DNA of 14,093 bases from assembly GCA_002336465.1 (NCBI GenBank), contig DDEP01000057.1, forward strand, positions 7,793 to 21,885. Reading direction: 5' to 3'. Positions 1 through 7,379 of this stretch are shown here, one piece after another. Within the stretch, counting starts at the first letter, position 1. Each line of letters starts with the position of its first letter. Both the position numbers and the translations under genes were made by a program. Source of the stretch: Pedobacter sp. UBA1951. Its GTDB lineage: Bacteria; Bacteroidota; Bacteroidia; Sphingobacteriales; Sphingobacteriaceae. The notes below the pieces were generated by a model. That model ran no database searches, was not told the origin of the DNA, and saw only the letters and a list, made by a program, of their open reading frames with translations.

Positions 1-923
1 CGTACCTCACCATTCATTGGTGTTACTGATACTCTTGCCTCAAGCAACAATGCGGGGTGAATAATCTGATCATCTCCCGGTTGGTGCATAAATGAATAAC
101 CTTTGCCGGGCATCAATGGTATAGACAAGTTGGCCTTTTTGGCCAAGCCGGGCAACCATGCACCGCCTGTAAGCACAAATAAATCAGCCTCGTGCTTTTG
201 CGAAGCGGTATGCACTGCATTGATATTGTTATCTTTAATTTCTATGGATATAATGGCACTATTGGTTAAAATGCTTACACCTTTTTCTCTAAGGTACTTG
301 ATCAGGTTCTGCACCAGTTGATTTGGATAAAGATGAGCATCACATTTATAATGCACAGCCCCGGCCACATCTAATTCAACGTGCGGTTCTAGTTCCTGTA
401 CCTGTTCTGCATTGAGCATATCTACATCCAACCCAAGATCTTTTGCCTGTTTCGCTACATGTATTTCCTCTTCTCCAACCTCAGCATTCTTATATAACAT
501 TAAAATACCTTTCTGTTCCAAACCAAATTCAAGTGTTCCTTCAGTGGTAACACTATTATATAATCCTTTGCTCAACAAATGAAAATCTCTAAGAGGTTCT
601 GCACTTATAGCCAGATGCTTGGTATTGGCATGTTTCCAAAATTGAATACCCCATTGCAACAATTCGAGGTTAAGTGATGGCTTTACATAAAAAGGGCTTC
701 TGCTGTTAAACATCCATTTAATACCCTTACTGATCATGCCCGGGGCAGCCAAAGGAATAAAATGACTAGGTACAATCATACCCGCATTGCCAGACGAACA
801 ATTATCTGTAAGGTTACCTTTATCAATCAATGTAACTTCATAACCCTCTTGCAACAAGTAATAAGCAGAAAATAACCCAGTTATGCCTGCTCCTATGATA
901 ATTACTTTTTGTTTACCCAACAT
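1..923 (-). CDS. FAD-dependent D-amino-acid (D-hydroxyproline) dehydrogenase, DadA-like, 3'-truncated
   Basis: A reading frame starts with ATG at 923 and stays open for 307 codons to the window edge, so the C-terminus is missing (DadA proteins run to roughly 410-430 residues). It opens with a Rossmann dinucleotide-binding motif, G11-A-G-I-T-G16, and an acidic residue (D34) at the end of the second strand. A glycine-rich stretch SGNAGMIVPSH follows at about 44-54. This is the DAO/DadA fold: FAD-linked oxidation of an amino or imino acid, probably passing electrons to the respiratory chain at the membrane. It is the last gene of the operon, 11 nt after the 4-hydroxyproline epimerase gene. From this context I infer that it oxidises cis-4-hydroxy-D-proline to pyrroline-4-hydroxy-2-carboxylate. 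The family is clear; the substrate is inferred, and a general D-amino-acid or glycine/sarcosine-type oxidase cannot be excluded from sequence alone. Confidence 0.85.
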   Translation of the reverse strand, partial: MLGKQKVIIIGAGITGLFSAYYLLQEGYEVTLIDKGNLTDNCSSGNAGMIVPSHFIPLAAPGMISKGIKWMFNSRSPFYVKPSLNLELLQWGIQFWKHANTKHLAISAEPLRDFHLLSKGLYNSVTTEGTLEFGLEQKGILMLYKNAEVGEEEIHVAKQAKDLGLDVDMLNAEQVQELEPHVELDVAGAVHYKCDAHLYPNQLVQNLIKYLREKGVSILTNSAIISIEIKDNNINAVHTASQKHEADLFVLTGGAWLPGLAKKANLSIPLMPGKGYSFMHQPGDDQIIHPALLLEARVSVTPMNGEV

Positions 924-934
924 TTGATGCAAGT

Positions 935-1933
935 TTATATGACCTGAAAACCATGTGCATAAGGATCAATATCATCTATAAAAATGGTATTATAGCCCGT
1001 TACGATTGCCCATCCTTCTATACCCGGAATAATAGCTGGCATGCCATTAACCGTAGTTTCTTCTTCAATGGTTCCTTTAAATTTTGAACCTATAATACTC
1101 TCGTGGATAAACTGATCTCCTTTTTTCAATTTGCCTTTGGCGTGCCATTGTGCCATACGAGCTGAAGTTCCCGTTCCACAAGGCGAACGGTCTATTGCTT
1201 TATCTCCATAAAAAACAGCATTTCGCGCAGTAGCATCAGCAGACAATGTTTTGCCTGTCCATAAAAAATGGCTCAATCCATTGATATTACTATCTTCAGG
1301 ATGTACAAATTGATACCTCTCGTTCATCTGTTTACGACAAGTCCTGCTCCAACTGATCAACTGATCGGCGCTGTAATTTTCTATGCCTTTAAAATTTTCT
1401 TGAGGATCAACAATGGCATAAAAATTTCCACCATATGCCACATCTACTTTTATTTCACCCAAATCTGGGCAATCTACAGTTAAATCTTGCGCCGCCAAAT
1501 AGGATTTGATATTGATCAGTTTTACTGATTTTACTTTTGGTCCTTCCTGTACGTATTCTACCAATACCAATCCAGCAGGTGTTTCTAATCTCAATTTGCC
1601 CGGCACTTTTGGAATAACAAGCCCTTCTTCAATCGCAATGGTTACCGTACCTATGGTGCCATGTCCGCACATGGGCAAACAACCACTGGTTTCTATGTAT
1701 AAAACCCCTATATCGTTAGCTGGATCTACAGGTGGGTATAAGATACTACCGCTCATCATATCATGTCCGCGTGGTTCAAACATCAAGCCCTTGCGTATCC
1801 AGTCGTACTCTTTCAAAAAATGCAGCCTGCGTTCCATCATATTGTTGCCTTTTAAAATCGGACCACCGCCAGCCACTACCCTAACAGGATTTCCGCAAGT
1901 GTGTGCATCTATGCATGTGAATGTCTTTTTCAT
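935..1933 (-). CDS. 4-hydroxyproline 2-epimerase (proline racemase family)
   Basis: The 332-residue product has full family length. Both catalytic cysteines of the proline racemase superfamily are present: C89 in MCGHGTIG and C252 in DRSPCGTGT. Two Cys indicate an epimerase/racemase; trans-3-hydroxyproline dehydratases carry Thr at the second site. The first motif reads MCGHG, as in 4-hydroxyproline epimerases, whereas true proline racemases usually read MCGHNS. The expected reaction is cytosolic, cofactor-free inversion of trans-4-hydroxy-L-proline to cis-4-hydroxy-D-proline, the first step of hydroxyproline catabolism. The ATG overlaps the stop of the preceding semialdehyde dehydrogenase gene by 4 nt (ATGA), which implies translational coupling, and the dehydrogenase that would use its product follows 11 nt downstream. 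An open frame on the opposite strand at 1506-1991 is an antisense shadow. Confidence 0.92.
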   Translation of the reverse strand: MKKTFTCIDAHTCGNPVRVVAGGGPILKGNNMMERRLHFLKEYDWIRKGLMFEPRGHDMMSGSILYPPVDPANDIGVLYIETSGCLPMCGHGTIGTVTIAIEEGLVIPKVPGKLRLETPAGLVLVEYVQEGPKVKSVKLINIKSYLAAQDLTVDCPDLGEIKVDVAYGGNFYAIVDPQENFKGIENYSADQLISWSRTCRKQMNERYQFVHPEDSNINGLSHFLWTGKTLSADATARNAVFYGDKAIDRSPCGTGTSARMAQWHAKGKLKKGDQFIHESIIGSKFKGTIEEETTVNGMPAIIPGIEGWAIVTGYNTIFIDDIDPYAHGFQVI

Positions 1934-3408
1934 GAAACGGCTTCTTTACTTAATTGATTGTTTAATGTACGCCAGATATTTAAAGGATTAGCGTTTTTCA
2001 ATTCTTCAGGAAGAAACTGATCAGGCCAATTCTGAAAAGCTACCGGACGAGCAAAACGTTTAATGCCATCTGCACCAACAGAAGTAAACCTACTATCAGT
2101 TGTTGCCGGAAAAGGTCCTCCATGCTGCATAGACAAGCAAACTTCTACACCTGTTGGTACGTTATTAAAAATGAAACGACCACATATCTCTTGTATATCA
2201 GCAAATAAATCTTCGTGTTGTGCTGCATCTTGATCTGTTGCCATAACCGTTGCCGTAAGCTGGCCTTCAAGGCGAGAGACAATCTCTTTCATTTGTTCGG
2301 CATCTTTACAACTAATTATTAAAGAATAAGGCCCAAAAACTTCTTGGTGCAATAGCGGATTAGTTAAAAAAGTAGCTGCATCAACCTGTGCTACGGTTAT
2401 ATTACCTTCGCCAACTTTAATTTCTGATTTAGTATGTGCTAAAACATGAACATCTTTCTGCTCCAAAGACTGTTGTAATTTATGGCTAAAATTATCGGCA
2501 ATACCTTGATGAAGCATTTTAAATGGAGCAACTTGTTCTATTTCATGTGCCAATGTTTGCTTAAAAAGATCTAAAGCCTCTCCTTCAATACCAAATATTA
2601 AACCCGGGTTGGTACAAAACTGTCCCATGCCTAAAGTAATAGAGCCTGCATAAAGTTTAGCAGTACCTACAGCATCTGTCGCCAGCTTATCTGGCAGTAA
2701 GAAAACAGGATTCAAGCTTCCCATTTCGGCAAAAACAGGAATAGGTACTTTACGTTGGTTAGCTGCATCAAATAGTGCTCGCCCACCTCCATAAGAACCT
2801 GTAAAACCTACGGCTTTAATTACCGGATGTTTTACCAAATATTCGCCTATGGCATTGCCCGGTTCTATAATATGGCTAAATATACCATCGGGCATCTTAC
2901 ATTTTTCTGCTGCTTTTAGAATGGCGCTGGCCACCAACTCAGAAGTTTTTTGATGAGCCGGATGTGCTTTAACCACTACAGGGCATCCCGCAGCAAAGGC
3001 ACAGGCCGTATCGCCACCAGCAGTTGAATAAGCAAATGGAAAATTACTTGCTCCAAATACGAGTACTGTGCCTAATGGCACCAACATTTTCCTCAAATCT
3101 GGTTTAGGAGGTGTTTTTGTCGCATCAGCGGTATCTATTCTTGCTTCCAACCAGTCGCCACGTTCGGCCGCTGCCGCATAACTTGTTAGTTGAAAGACTG
3201 TTCTGCCCCGCTCACCAATTAATCTTGCTTCAGGCAAGTTGGTTTCTCTCGCAGCAGTATGAATCAATTCATCGCCTAAAGCCATGATCTCTTCACCTAT
3301 CACTCTCATAAAATCAGCCCGCTGCTTTAAGCTCATTTTCTTATATATTCGAAAAGCCTGATCAGCTTTTCCTAATATCTTATCTAACTCTTGTCTATTT
3401 AATAACAT
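1930..3408 (-). CDS. 2-oxoglutarate semialdehyde (2,5-dioxovalerate) dehydrogenase, aldehyde dehydrogenase family
   Basis: This 492-residue protein belongs to the NAD(P)-dependent aldehyde dehydrogenase superfamily. Visible active-site elements are the oxyanion N122 (GASNFPF), K147 (VVVKAHP) in the cofactor pocket, GFTGS at 201-205, the general base E228 (AEMGSLNP) and the nucleophile C265 (GQFCTNPG). The AEMGSLNP and GQFCTNPGL wording is that of the 2-oxoglutarate semialdehyde dehydrogenases found in hydroxyproline, arabinose and glucarate pathways. It would oxidise 2-oxoglutarate semialdehyde to 2-oxoglutarate in the cytosol, feeding the TCA cycle. The gene lies 10 nt after the DapA-family gene and overlaps the epimerase gene by 4 nt, and this context selects the hydroxyproline route. 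NADP preference is plausible but not shown. The chosen ATG gives a slightly short N-terminus with no earlier in-frame start that would fit the tight spacing. Confidence 0.9.
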   Translation of the reverse strand: MLLNRQELDKILGKADQAFRIYKKMSLKQRADFMRVIGEEIMALGDELIHTAARETNLPEARLIGERGRTVFQLTSYAAAAERGDWLEARIDTADATKTPPKPDLRKMLVPLGTVLVFGASNFPFAYSTAGGDTACAFAAGCPVVVKAHPAHQKTSELVASAILKAAEKCKMPDGIFSHIIEPGNAIGEYLVKHPVIKAVGFTGSYGGGRALFDAANQRKVPIPVFAEMGSLNPVFLLPDKLATDAVGTAKLYAGSITLGMGQFCTNPGLIFGIEGEALDLFKQTLAHEIEQVAPFKMLHQGIADNFSHKLQQSLEQKDVHVLAHTKSEIKVGEGNITVAQVDAATFLTNPLLHQEVFGPYSLIISCKDAEQMKEIVSRLEGQLTATVMATDQDAAQHEDLFADIQEICGRFIFNNVPTGVEVCLSMQHGGPFPATTDSRFTSVGADGIKRFARPVAFQNWPDQFLPEELKNANPLNIWRTLNNQLSKEAVS

Positions 3409-3418
3409 GATAAAATCT

Positions 3419-4336
3419 TTATATAGATAAATAATCTGGCAGTTTAGGTCGGTTAGCGATACCTTGTTCTATAATTGCCATAACTTCTTCGCGTTCTTTT
3501 CCTTTTAGCTGCAAACGCGGTGCACGAACATATTCAGTTCCAATTCCTGTAGCTTGTGCAGCCAATTTGATATATTGAACCAGTTTTGGATGGATATCAA
3601 GTTCTAGCAAAGGTAAAAACCACCTATATATGGTTAAAGCTTCTGCATAGCGGTTGGCTTTTATTAAACGGTAAATCGCAACGGTTTCTTCAGGAAATGC
3701 ATCTACTAAACCAGCTACCAAACCATCTGCTCCTACAGCAAGACATTCAAAAGAAAGTGTATCTACTCCCCCTAAAATTTTAAAGCGAGTACCAAATCTG
3801 TTGATCATGCGAGTTACATTAGAAATATCGCGTGTGCTTTCTTTTACCGATTGGATATTAGGATATTTAGACAAGTATTCGAACATATCTAAGGTAATCT
3901 TTATACCATAATCAACTGGGTTGTTGTAAACCATAATAGACAAAGTAGTTGCTTCGGCAATAGCGCTATAAAAAGCCAGTACTTCTTCATCAGATGCCTT
4001 GTAACGCAAAGGAGGTAAAACCATCAGCCCATCTGCACCAATACGTTCTGCATTTTTGGCAAATTCTACTGCTTCCTTTGTAATCTGTTCTGCTACATTA
4101 ACAATTACCGGGATACGTCCATTTACATGTTTTACCGTAAAATCTAACAAATCTAGTTTTTCACGAGTGGTCAATGTACTGGCTTCACCCAAAGAGCCAC
4201 AGATGATTACACCATCTACCCCTGCTTTAATCTGGGCTTCTAAGTTTTTAAAGAAAATTGGATAATCAATTTCATCTCCTGCCGTAAAAGGCGTTAATAA
4301 TGCCGGATATATACCTTTCCATGCAACGTGTTTCAT
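3419..4336 (-). CDS. DapA-family lyase, probable pyrroline-4-hydroxy-2-carboxylate deaminase
   Basis: The 305-residue protein is a Schiff-base TIM-barrel enzyme of the DHDPS/N-acetylneuraminate lyase family. The Schiff-base lysine is K165 (SVKEST) and the catalytic tyrosine Y137 (VYNNP). The usual GTTGE loop reads G47-S-L-G-E51, so the second Thr of the dihydrodipicolinate synthase proton relay is replaced by Leu. This argues against a DapA role in lysine synthesis. Within this operon the fitting reaction is deamination and hydrolysis of pyrroline-4-hydroxy-2-carboxylate to 2-oxoglutarate semialdehyde plus ammonia, which supplies the enzyme encoded 10 nt downstream. It is the first enzyme gene of the operon, 89 nt after the regulator gene. 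The family is certain. A related function such as ketodeoxy-sugar-acid dehydration is possible but fits the epimerase neighbour less well. Confidence 0.87.
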   Translation of the reverse strand: MKHVAWKGIYPALLTPFTAGDEIDYPIFFKNLEAQIKAGVDGVIICGSLGEASTLTTREKLDLLDFTVKHVNGRIPVIVNVAEQITKEAVEFAKNAERIGADGLMVLPPLRYKASDEEVLAFYSAIAEATTLSIMVYNNPVDYGIKITLDMFEYLSKYPNIQSVKESTRDISNVTRMINRFGTRFKILGGVDTLSFECLAVGADGLVAGLVDAFPEETVAIYRLIKANRYAEALTIYRWFLPLLELDIHPKLVQYIKLAAQATGIGTEYVRAPRLQLKGKEREEVMAIIEQGIANRPKLPDYLSI

Positions 4337-4359
4337 ATCTGATCTATATTTAGTTTATC

Positions 4360-4367
4360 CAAATTTA
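4360..4367 (-). promoter_or_regulatory. Candidate -7 promoter box for the hydroxyproline enzyme operon
   Basis: Read on the minus strand this is TAAATTTG, an exact match to the Bacteroidota TAnnTTTG -7 consensus. Transcription would start near 4353 and leave a leader of about 17 nt before the ATG at 4336. No convincing TTTG (-33) element lies at the expected distance, so the box alone supports the call and an activator would be needed. Confidence 0.45.
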
Positions 4368-4388
4368 AGCATCAAGTATTTACATTTT

Positions 4389-4425
4389 TTAACCCTTATT
4401 AACAAGTAATTTACCAATATTAACC
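4389..4425. promoter_or_regulatory. Phased TTAAC repeats, candidate AraC-type operator
   Basis: TTAAC occurs at 4389-4393, 4399-4403 and 4420-4424, spaced by 10 and 21 bp, that is on one face of the helix. The first and third copies extend to TTAACC. They lie about 36 to 72 bp upstream of the predicted transcription start of the enzyme operon, where class I/II activators sit. AraC-family proteins commonly bind direct half-sites about 21 bp apart. The region is A+T-rich, so chance is a real alternative. Confidence 0.3.
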
Positions 4426-5301
4426 TTACAAAGCTACATTTGCGTAGTATTGTTTTAAATAAGATTTGGGGTTTTTACCTTTTATCTGCTTAAAAACCCG
4501 GTTAAAACTTGTGATATTGGTAAATCCACTCTCATAAACCGCTGTTGAGATATTAGGGTATTCGCCTCTGATCAGTTTACTACAAACTTCATTTACACGC
4601 AGGTTATTGATATAAGTTGTAAACGTTTGTCGGGTATGTTTTTTAAAATATCTGCAAAATGCCTGTGGGGTCATATTGGTATAGGCTGCTATTTCTGCCA
4701 AACTTATCTGCCTTCCGTAGTTCTCCATCAAGAAATGTAGAACAGCATTTATACGAAGTGCATCGGTATCAGCAGCGTAATGCTGAATTACGGTAAGGTT
4801 CTCCAGTTCATTACTAATGGTTAACAGTTTCAATAACAATTCTAAAAACCTGATGATAGCATATTGTGGTTCGGCATGCTGAATGCCCAATATTTGATCA
4901 GCTATATCTTTTTGGTATTTTTCATTAACCTTAAAAGCAATTCTTTCATTGAGTAGCTGTTTAACAGGCTGCATTTCGGGCAGATTAAATACGGCAGCAA
5001 TTTTTCCTTCTGGATCAAAGAAAACAGAAAGAGCCTCTATTTTTAAGGCTGCGTCATCTTTAAAATACGCCTGATCACTTTTAAACAAATGTGGTTGGTT
5101 TGCACCTATAAAAAACACATCTCCACTTTTAAAAAGGTGCATATCGTTATTGATCAGCAAAGTACCTGTACCTTTTCTTATCCATATGAGCTGCGCTTCT
5201 TCATGTTTATGCAAATGAGGATAAAAATGCGGCATCAAGTCTTCCTGCACCATAATGGTTTGTGTGGCAGCAACTGGAACGGCAAATTGTAAAACTTTCA
5301 T
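4426..5301 (-). CDS. AraC-family transcriptional regulator with N-terminal cupin domain
   Basis: The 291-residue protein has the standard AraC layout. An N-terminal sensor at about 15-100 looks like a cupin, with a histidine-rich HLHKHEE strand at 29-35 and a second histidine near 71 (ANQPH). The C-terminal DNA-binding part carries two helix-turn-helix motifs at about 200-220 (LAEIAAYTNMTPQAFCRYFK) and 250-275. It ends in the family signature NITSFNRVFKQIKGKNPKSY. The gene lies 89 nt upstream of the hydroxyproline enzyme genes on the same strand and is divergent from the Xaa-Pro aminopeptidase gene with 104 nt between. I infer that it activates the enzyme operon in response to hydroxyproline or a pathway intermediate, and it may also act on the peptidase gene. 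No terminator is evident after it, so some readthrough into the enzyme genes is likely. The ligand is unknown. Confidence 0.9.
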   Translation of the reverse strand: MKVLQFAVPVAATQTIMVQEDLMPHFYPHLHKHEEAQLIWIRKGTGTLLINNDMHLFKSGDVFFIGANQPHLFKSDQAYFKDDAALKIEALSVFFDPEGKIAAVFNLPEMQPVKQLLNERIAFKVNEKYQKDIADQILGIQHAEPQYAIIRFLELLLKLLTISNELENLTVIQHYAADTDALRINAVLHFLMENYGRQISLAEIAAYTNMTPQAFCRYFKKHTRQTFTTYINNLRVNEVCSKLIRGEYPNISTAVYESGFTNITSFNRVFKQIKGKNPKSYLKQYYANVAL

Positions 5302-5393
5302 TATTTAGCCTTTATGTTGTTAAAATAACGTGATTTGAAAGACAATTAAAAGTAAAAATCATTTTAAAATTTTCATTTATCACCGCAGTTTTT

Positions 5394-5401
5394 AAACTTT
5401 G
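5394..5401 (+). promoter_or_regulatory. Candidate -7 promoter box for the aminopeptidase gene, very close to its start codon
   Basis: AAACTTTG matches TAnnTTTG at seven of eight positions. TTTC at 5371-5374, one mismatch from the -33 TTTG, lies exactly 19 bp before it. Transcription from this box would begin at or within a few bases of the ATG at 5406, giving a leaderless or near-leaderless mRNA. The rest of the divergent spacer contains GTTA-AAA-TAAC, an inverted repeat at 5319-5329 that could be a regulator site. Confidence 0.3.
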
Positions 5402-5405
5402 TGCT

Positions 5406-7181
5406 ATGACCTACAAAGAAAAATTGAACGCCATAAGGCAGCAAATGCAAACCGAAGGTATTGCAGCTTATATCATTCCTTCGGCAGATCCTCATATCAG
5501 CGAGTACCTTCCAGATCATTATAGATCCATAGCTTTTACAACTGGTTTTACCGGTTCTGTAAGCACAGTGGTTATTACCCAAAATTTTGCAGGACTTTGG
5601 GCCGATTCAAGATATTATGTTCAGGCCGAAGAGCAATTGCGAAATAGCGGATTTGAATTGGTTAAACTTAAAGCACAGGGCGTACCAGAATATGTTGAAT
5701 GGTTAGCAGAAAACTTAAACGATGGAGATACTGTTGCTTTTGATGAAAATACCGTATCTGTTGTATTAGGGTTGCATCTAGAGAAATTGCTTGCGCCTAA
5801 AAAAGTTAAATTCCTTAACCGCGACTTTGTAGGTAATATATGGGAAAACAGACCGCAGCTACCTTCAAATTTAGCTTTCTTAATCAATGATGAATTTATT
5901 GGTCAGTCGGTTGAATCTAAATTAGCTGAAATCAGAAAAGCTTTGAAAAAAAGCGGAGCTGAGTATCATTTGGTTTCTTCATTAGATGACATGGCTTGGA
6001 TTTTTAATTTACGTGGTACAGATGTAAGTTACAATCCTGTTGTGTTAAGCTTTGCGTTAATTACTAACGAAACCGCATCTATATATATAGAAAAAGCTAA
6101 GTTAACCAGTCAGAGCATCACTAAATTAGAATCAGCAGGTGTTAAGGTTAAAGAATACAATGCTATTCGTACAGACCTTGAGCATATCCCTGCACATTCT
6201 ACCATTTTTGTAGACCCTAAGCGAAATTGTTTTGCGCTATACAAAAAAATACCTGTCTCGGTAAACAAAGTGTTAGATACCAATCCTTCTACCGTTTTTA
6301 AAGCGATTAAGAACGAAACAGAAATTAGAAACACCCGCAACACCATGATCAAAGACGGTGCCGCCATGACACTTTTCTTTAAATGGATCAAAGATAATGT
6401 AGGGAAAATAGAAATTACCGAGATTTCTGCTGCTGAAAAATTAAGACAGTTCAGGGCAGCACAAGAAGGTTTTGTTGGCGAGAGTTTCAATACCATTGCC
6501 GGATATAAAGAACACGGAGCGTTGCCGCATTACTCATCAACTTCAGAAAGTGATGTAGCCATAAAAACAGAGGGTTTGTTTCTTGTAGATTCAGGTGGTC
6601 AATACCAGTATGGCACTACAGATATTACGCGTGTTATTCCTTTGGGTAAAAATACCGAGGAAGAAAAGACAGACTATACATTAGTGCTCAAATCTATGAT
6701 AGAAGGCAGCCGCACACGTTTCCCTAAAGGCACCTGTGGTTATGCTATTGATGCTATTACACGTAAACCTATGTGGGATCATGCTTTAAATTACGGACAC
6801 GGAACCGGGCATGGTGTGGGTTATTTCTTAAACGTACACGAAGGTCCGCATATATTTAATACCTCTGCCACAGCGGTAACCATAGAACCGGGTACAATTA
6901 CCTCTATAGAACCAGGAATATACCGCATAGGTAAACATGGCGTTCGTATAGAAAACCTTGTGCTTACGGTTAAAGATGAAGTAAATGAGTTTAATGAATT
7001 CTATAAATTCGAAACGTTGACTTTAGCACCGATTGATACTACTTTGGTAAAAACAGAATTACTTGAAAAACATCATATTGACTGGTTAAACAATTACCAT
7101 AAAGATGTTTATGAAAAAGTTAGCCCGTTATTAGATAATGAAACTAAGGCATTTCTTGCCGAAATGACCAAGGCCATCTAA
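5406..7181 (+). CDS. Xaa-Pro aminopeptidase (M24B, long three-domain form)
   Basis: At 591 residues this is the long three-domain type of aminopeptidase P: two creatinase-like N-terminal domains (about 1-150 and 160-305), an M24 pita-bread metallopeptidase domain (about 310-525) and a C-terminal extension. All five dinuclear-metal ligands are present: D395 (LVDSGG), D406 (TTDITR), H469 (GHGTGHG), E502 (SIEPGIY) and E516 (VRIENL). It would remove any N-terminal residue that precedes proline (and probably hydroxyproline) from peptides, in the cytosol, since no signal peptide is seen. The start is supported by the family-typical opening MTYKEKLNAIRQQM. The gene is monocistronic and divergent from the AraC regulator of the hydroxyproline operon, and a palindromic repeat follows its stop. 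A joint role in collagen-peptide use is inferred from position only; such enzymes are also general housekeeping peptidases. Confidence 0.95.
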   Translation: MTYKEKLNAIRQQMQTEGIAAYIIPSADPHISEYLPDHYRSIAFTTGFTGSVSTVVITQNFAGLWADSRYYVQAEEQLRNSGFELVKLKAQGVPEYVEWLAENLNDGDTVAFDENTVSVVLGLHLEKLLAPKKVKFLNRDFVGNIWENRPQLPSNLAFLINDEFIGQSVESKLAEIRKALKKSGAEYHLVSSLDDMAWIFNLRGTDVSYNPVVLSFALITNETASIYIEKAKLTSQSITKLESAGVKVKEYNAIRTDLEHIPAHSTIFVDPKRNCFALYKKIPVSVNKVLDTNPSTVFKAIKNETEIRNTRNTMIKDGAAMTLFFKWIKDNVGKIEITEISAAEKLRQFRAAQEGFVGESFNTIAGYKEHGALPHYSSTSESDVAIKTEGLFLVDSGGQYQYGTTDITRVIPLGKNTEEEKTDYTLVLKSMIEGSRTRFPKGTCGYAIDAITRKPMWDHALNYGHGTGHGVGYFLNVHEGPHIFNTSATAVTIEPGTITSIEPGIYRIGKHGVRIENLVLTVKDEVNEFNEFYKFETLTLAPIDTTLVKTELLEKHHIDWLNNYHKDVYEKVSPLLDNETKAFLAEMTKAI

Positions 7182-7222
7182 GAGTTCGTTCTTAGAGTAA
7201 AGTGTGTCTGCAAAGAGGAAAA

Positions 7223-7303
7223 CGTCATCCTGAATTCATTTCAGGATCTTAAGAGAGATTAATCTCATGTATTGAAAGATTCCGTATCAAGTACGGAATG
7301 ACG
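7223..7303. repeat. REPIN-like cloverleaf palindromic repeat, copy 1
   Basis: The 81-bp element is built from two inverted 27-nt arms (7223-7249 and 7277-7303) around a 27-nt middle. Each arm follows CGTCA, a 7-nt stem, a 5-nt loop, the stem complement, then TCT (right arm reversed). Left hairpin: ATCCTGAA 7227-7234 pairs with TTCAGGAT 7240-7247. Right hairpin: ATTCCGTA 7279-7286 pairs with TACGGAAT 7292-7299. The middle contains the perfect palindrome GAGATTAATCTC at 7255-7266, and the ends CGTC/GACG close the structure. It starts 41 nt after the aminopeptidase stop and could also act as a transcript end or mRNA stabiliser. Confidence 0.85.
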
Positions 7304-7353
7304 CACCCAACTTTCAGGCACATTTTTTTACGTCATAAAATCGGCCGATAAAC

Positions 7354-7361
7354 TATCTTTG
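7354..7361 (+). promoter_or_regulatory. Candidate -7 promoter box for the S1-domain gene
   Basis: TATCTTTG is an exact TAnnTTTG match. Transcription would start near 7368, leaving a leader of about 12 nt before the ATG at 7380. The -33 region is only T-rich. A perfect 10-bp palindrome, ATCGGCCGAT at 7340-7349, sits just upstream of the box and could be an operator. Confidence 0.55.
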
Positions 7362-7379
7362 CACTATAATTAAACATTA

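Noticed and set aside
103..321. A 72-codon plus-strand frame near the left edge.
   Set aside because: It lies opposite the DadA-like gene, whose frame is continuous from 923 to the edge.
1506..1991. A 161-codon open frame on the plus strand.
   Set aside because: It is wholly antisense to the epimerase gene and the end of the semialdehyde dehydrogenase gene, both with intact catalytic motifs; its translation has no recognisable domain.
6110..6496. A 128-codon open frame on the minus strand.
   Set aside because: It is antisense to the aminopeptidase coding sequence and reads as low-complexity hydrophobic protein.
7331..7358. A possible third repeat arm: CGTCA at 7331 and TCT 23 nt later, shortly after copy 1.
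   Set aside because: The intervening bases do not form the 7-bp stem and 5-nt loop; the internal palindrome is offset and the TCT belongs to the promoter box.
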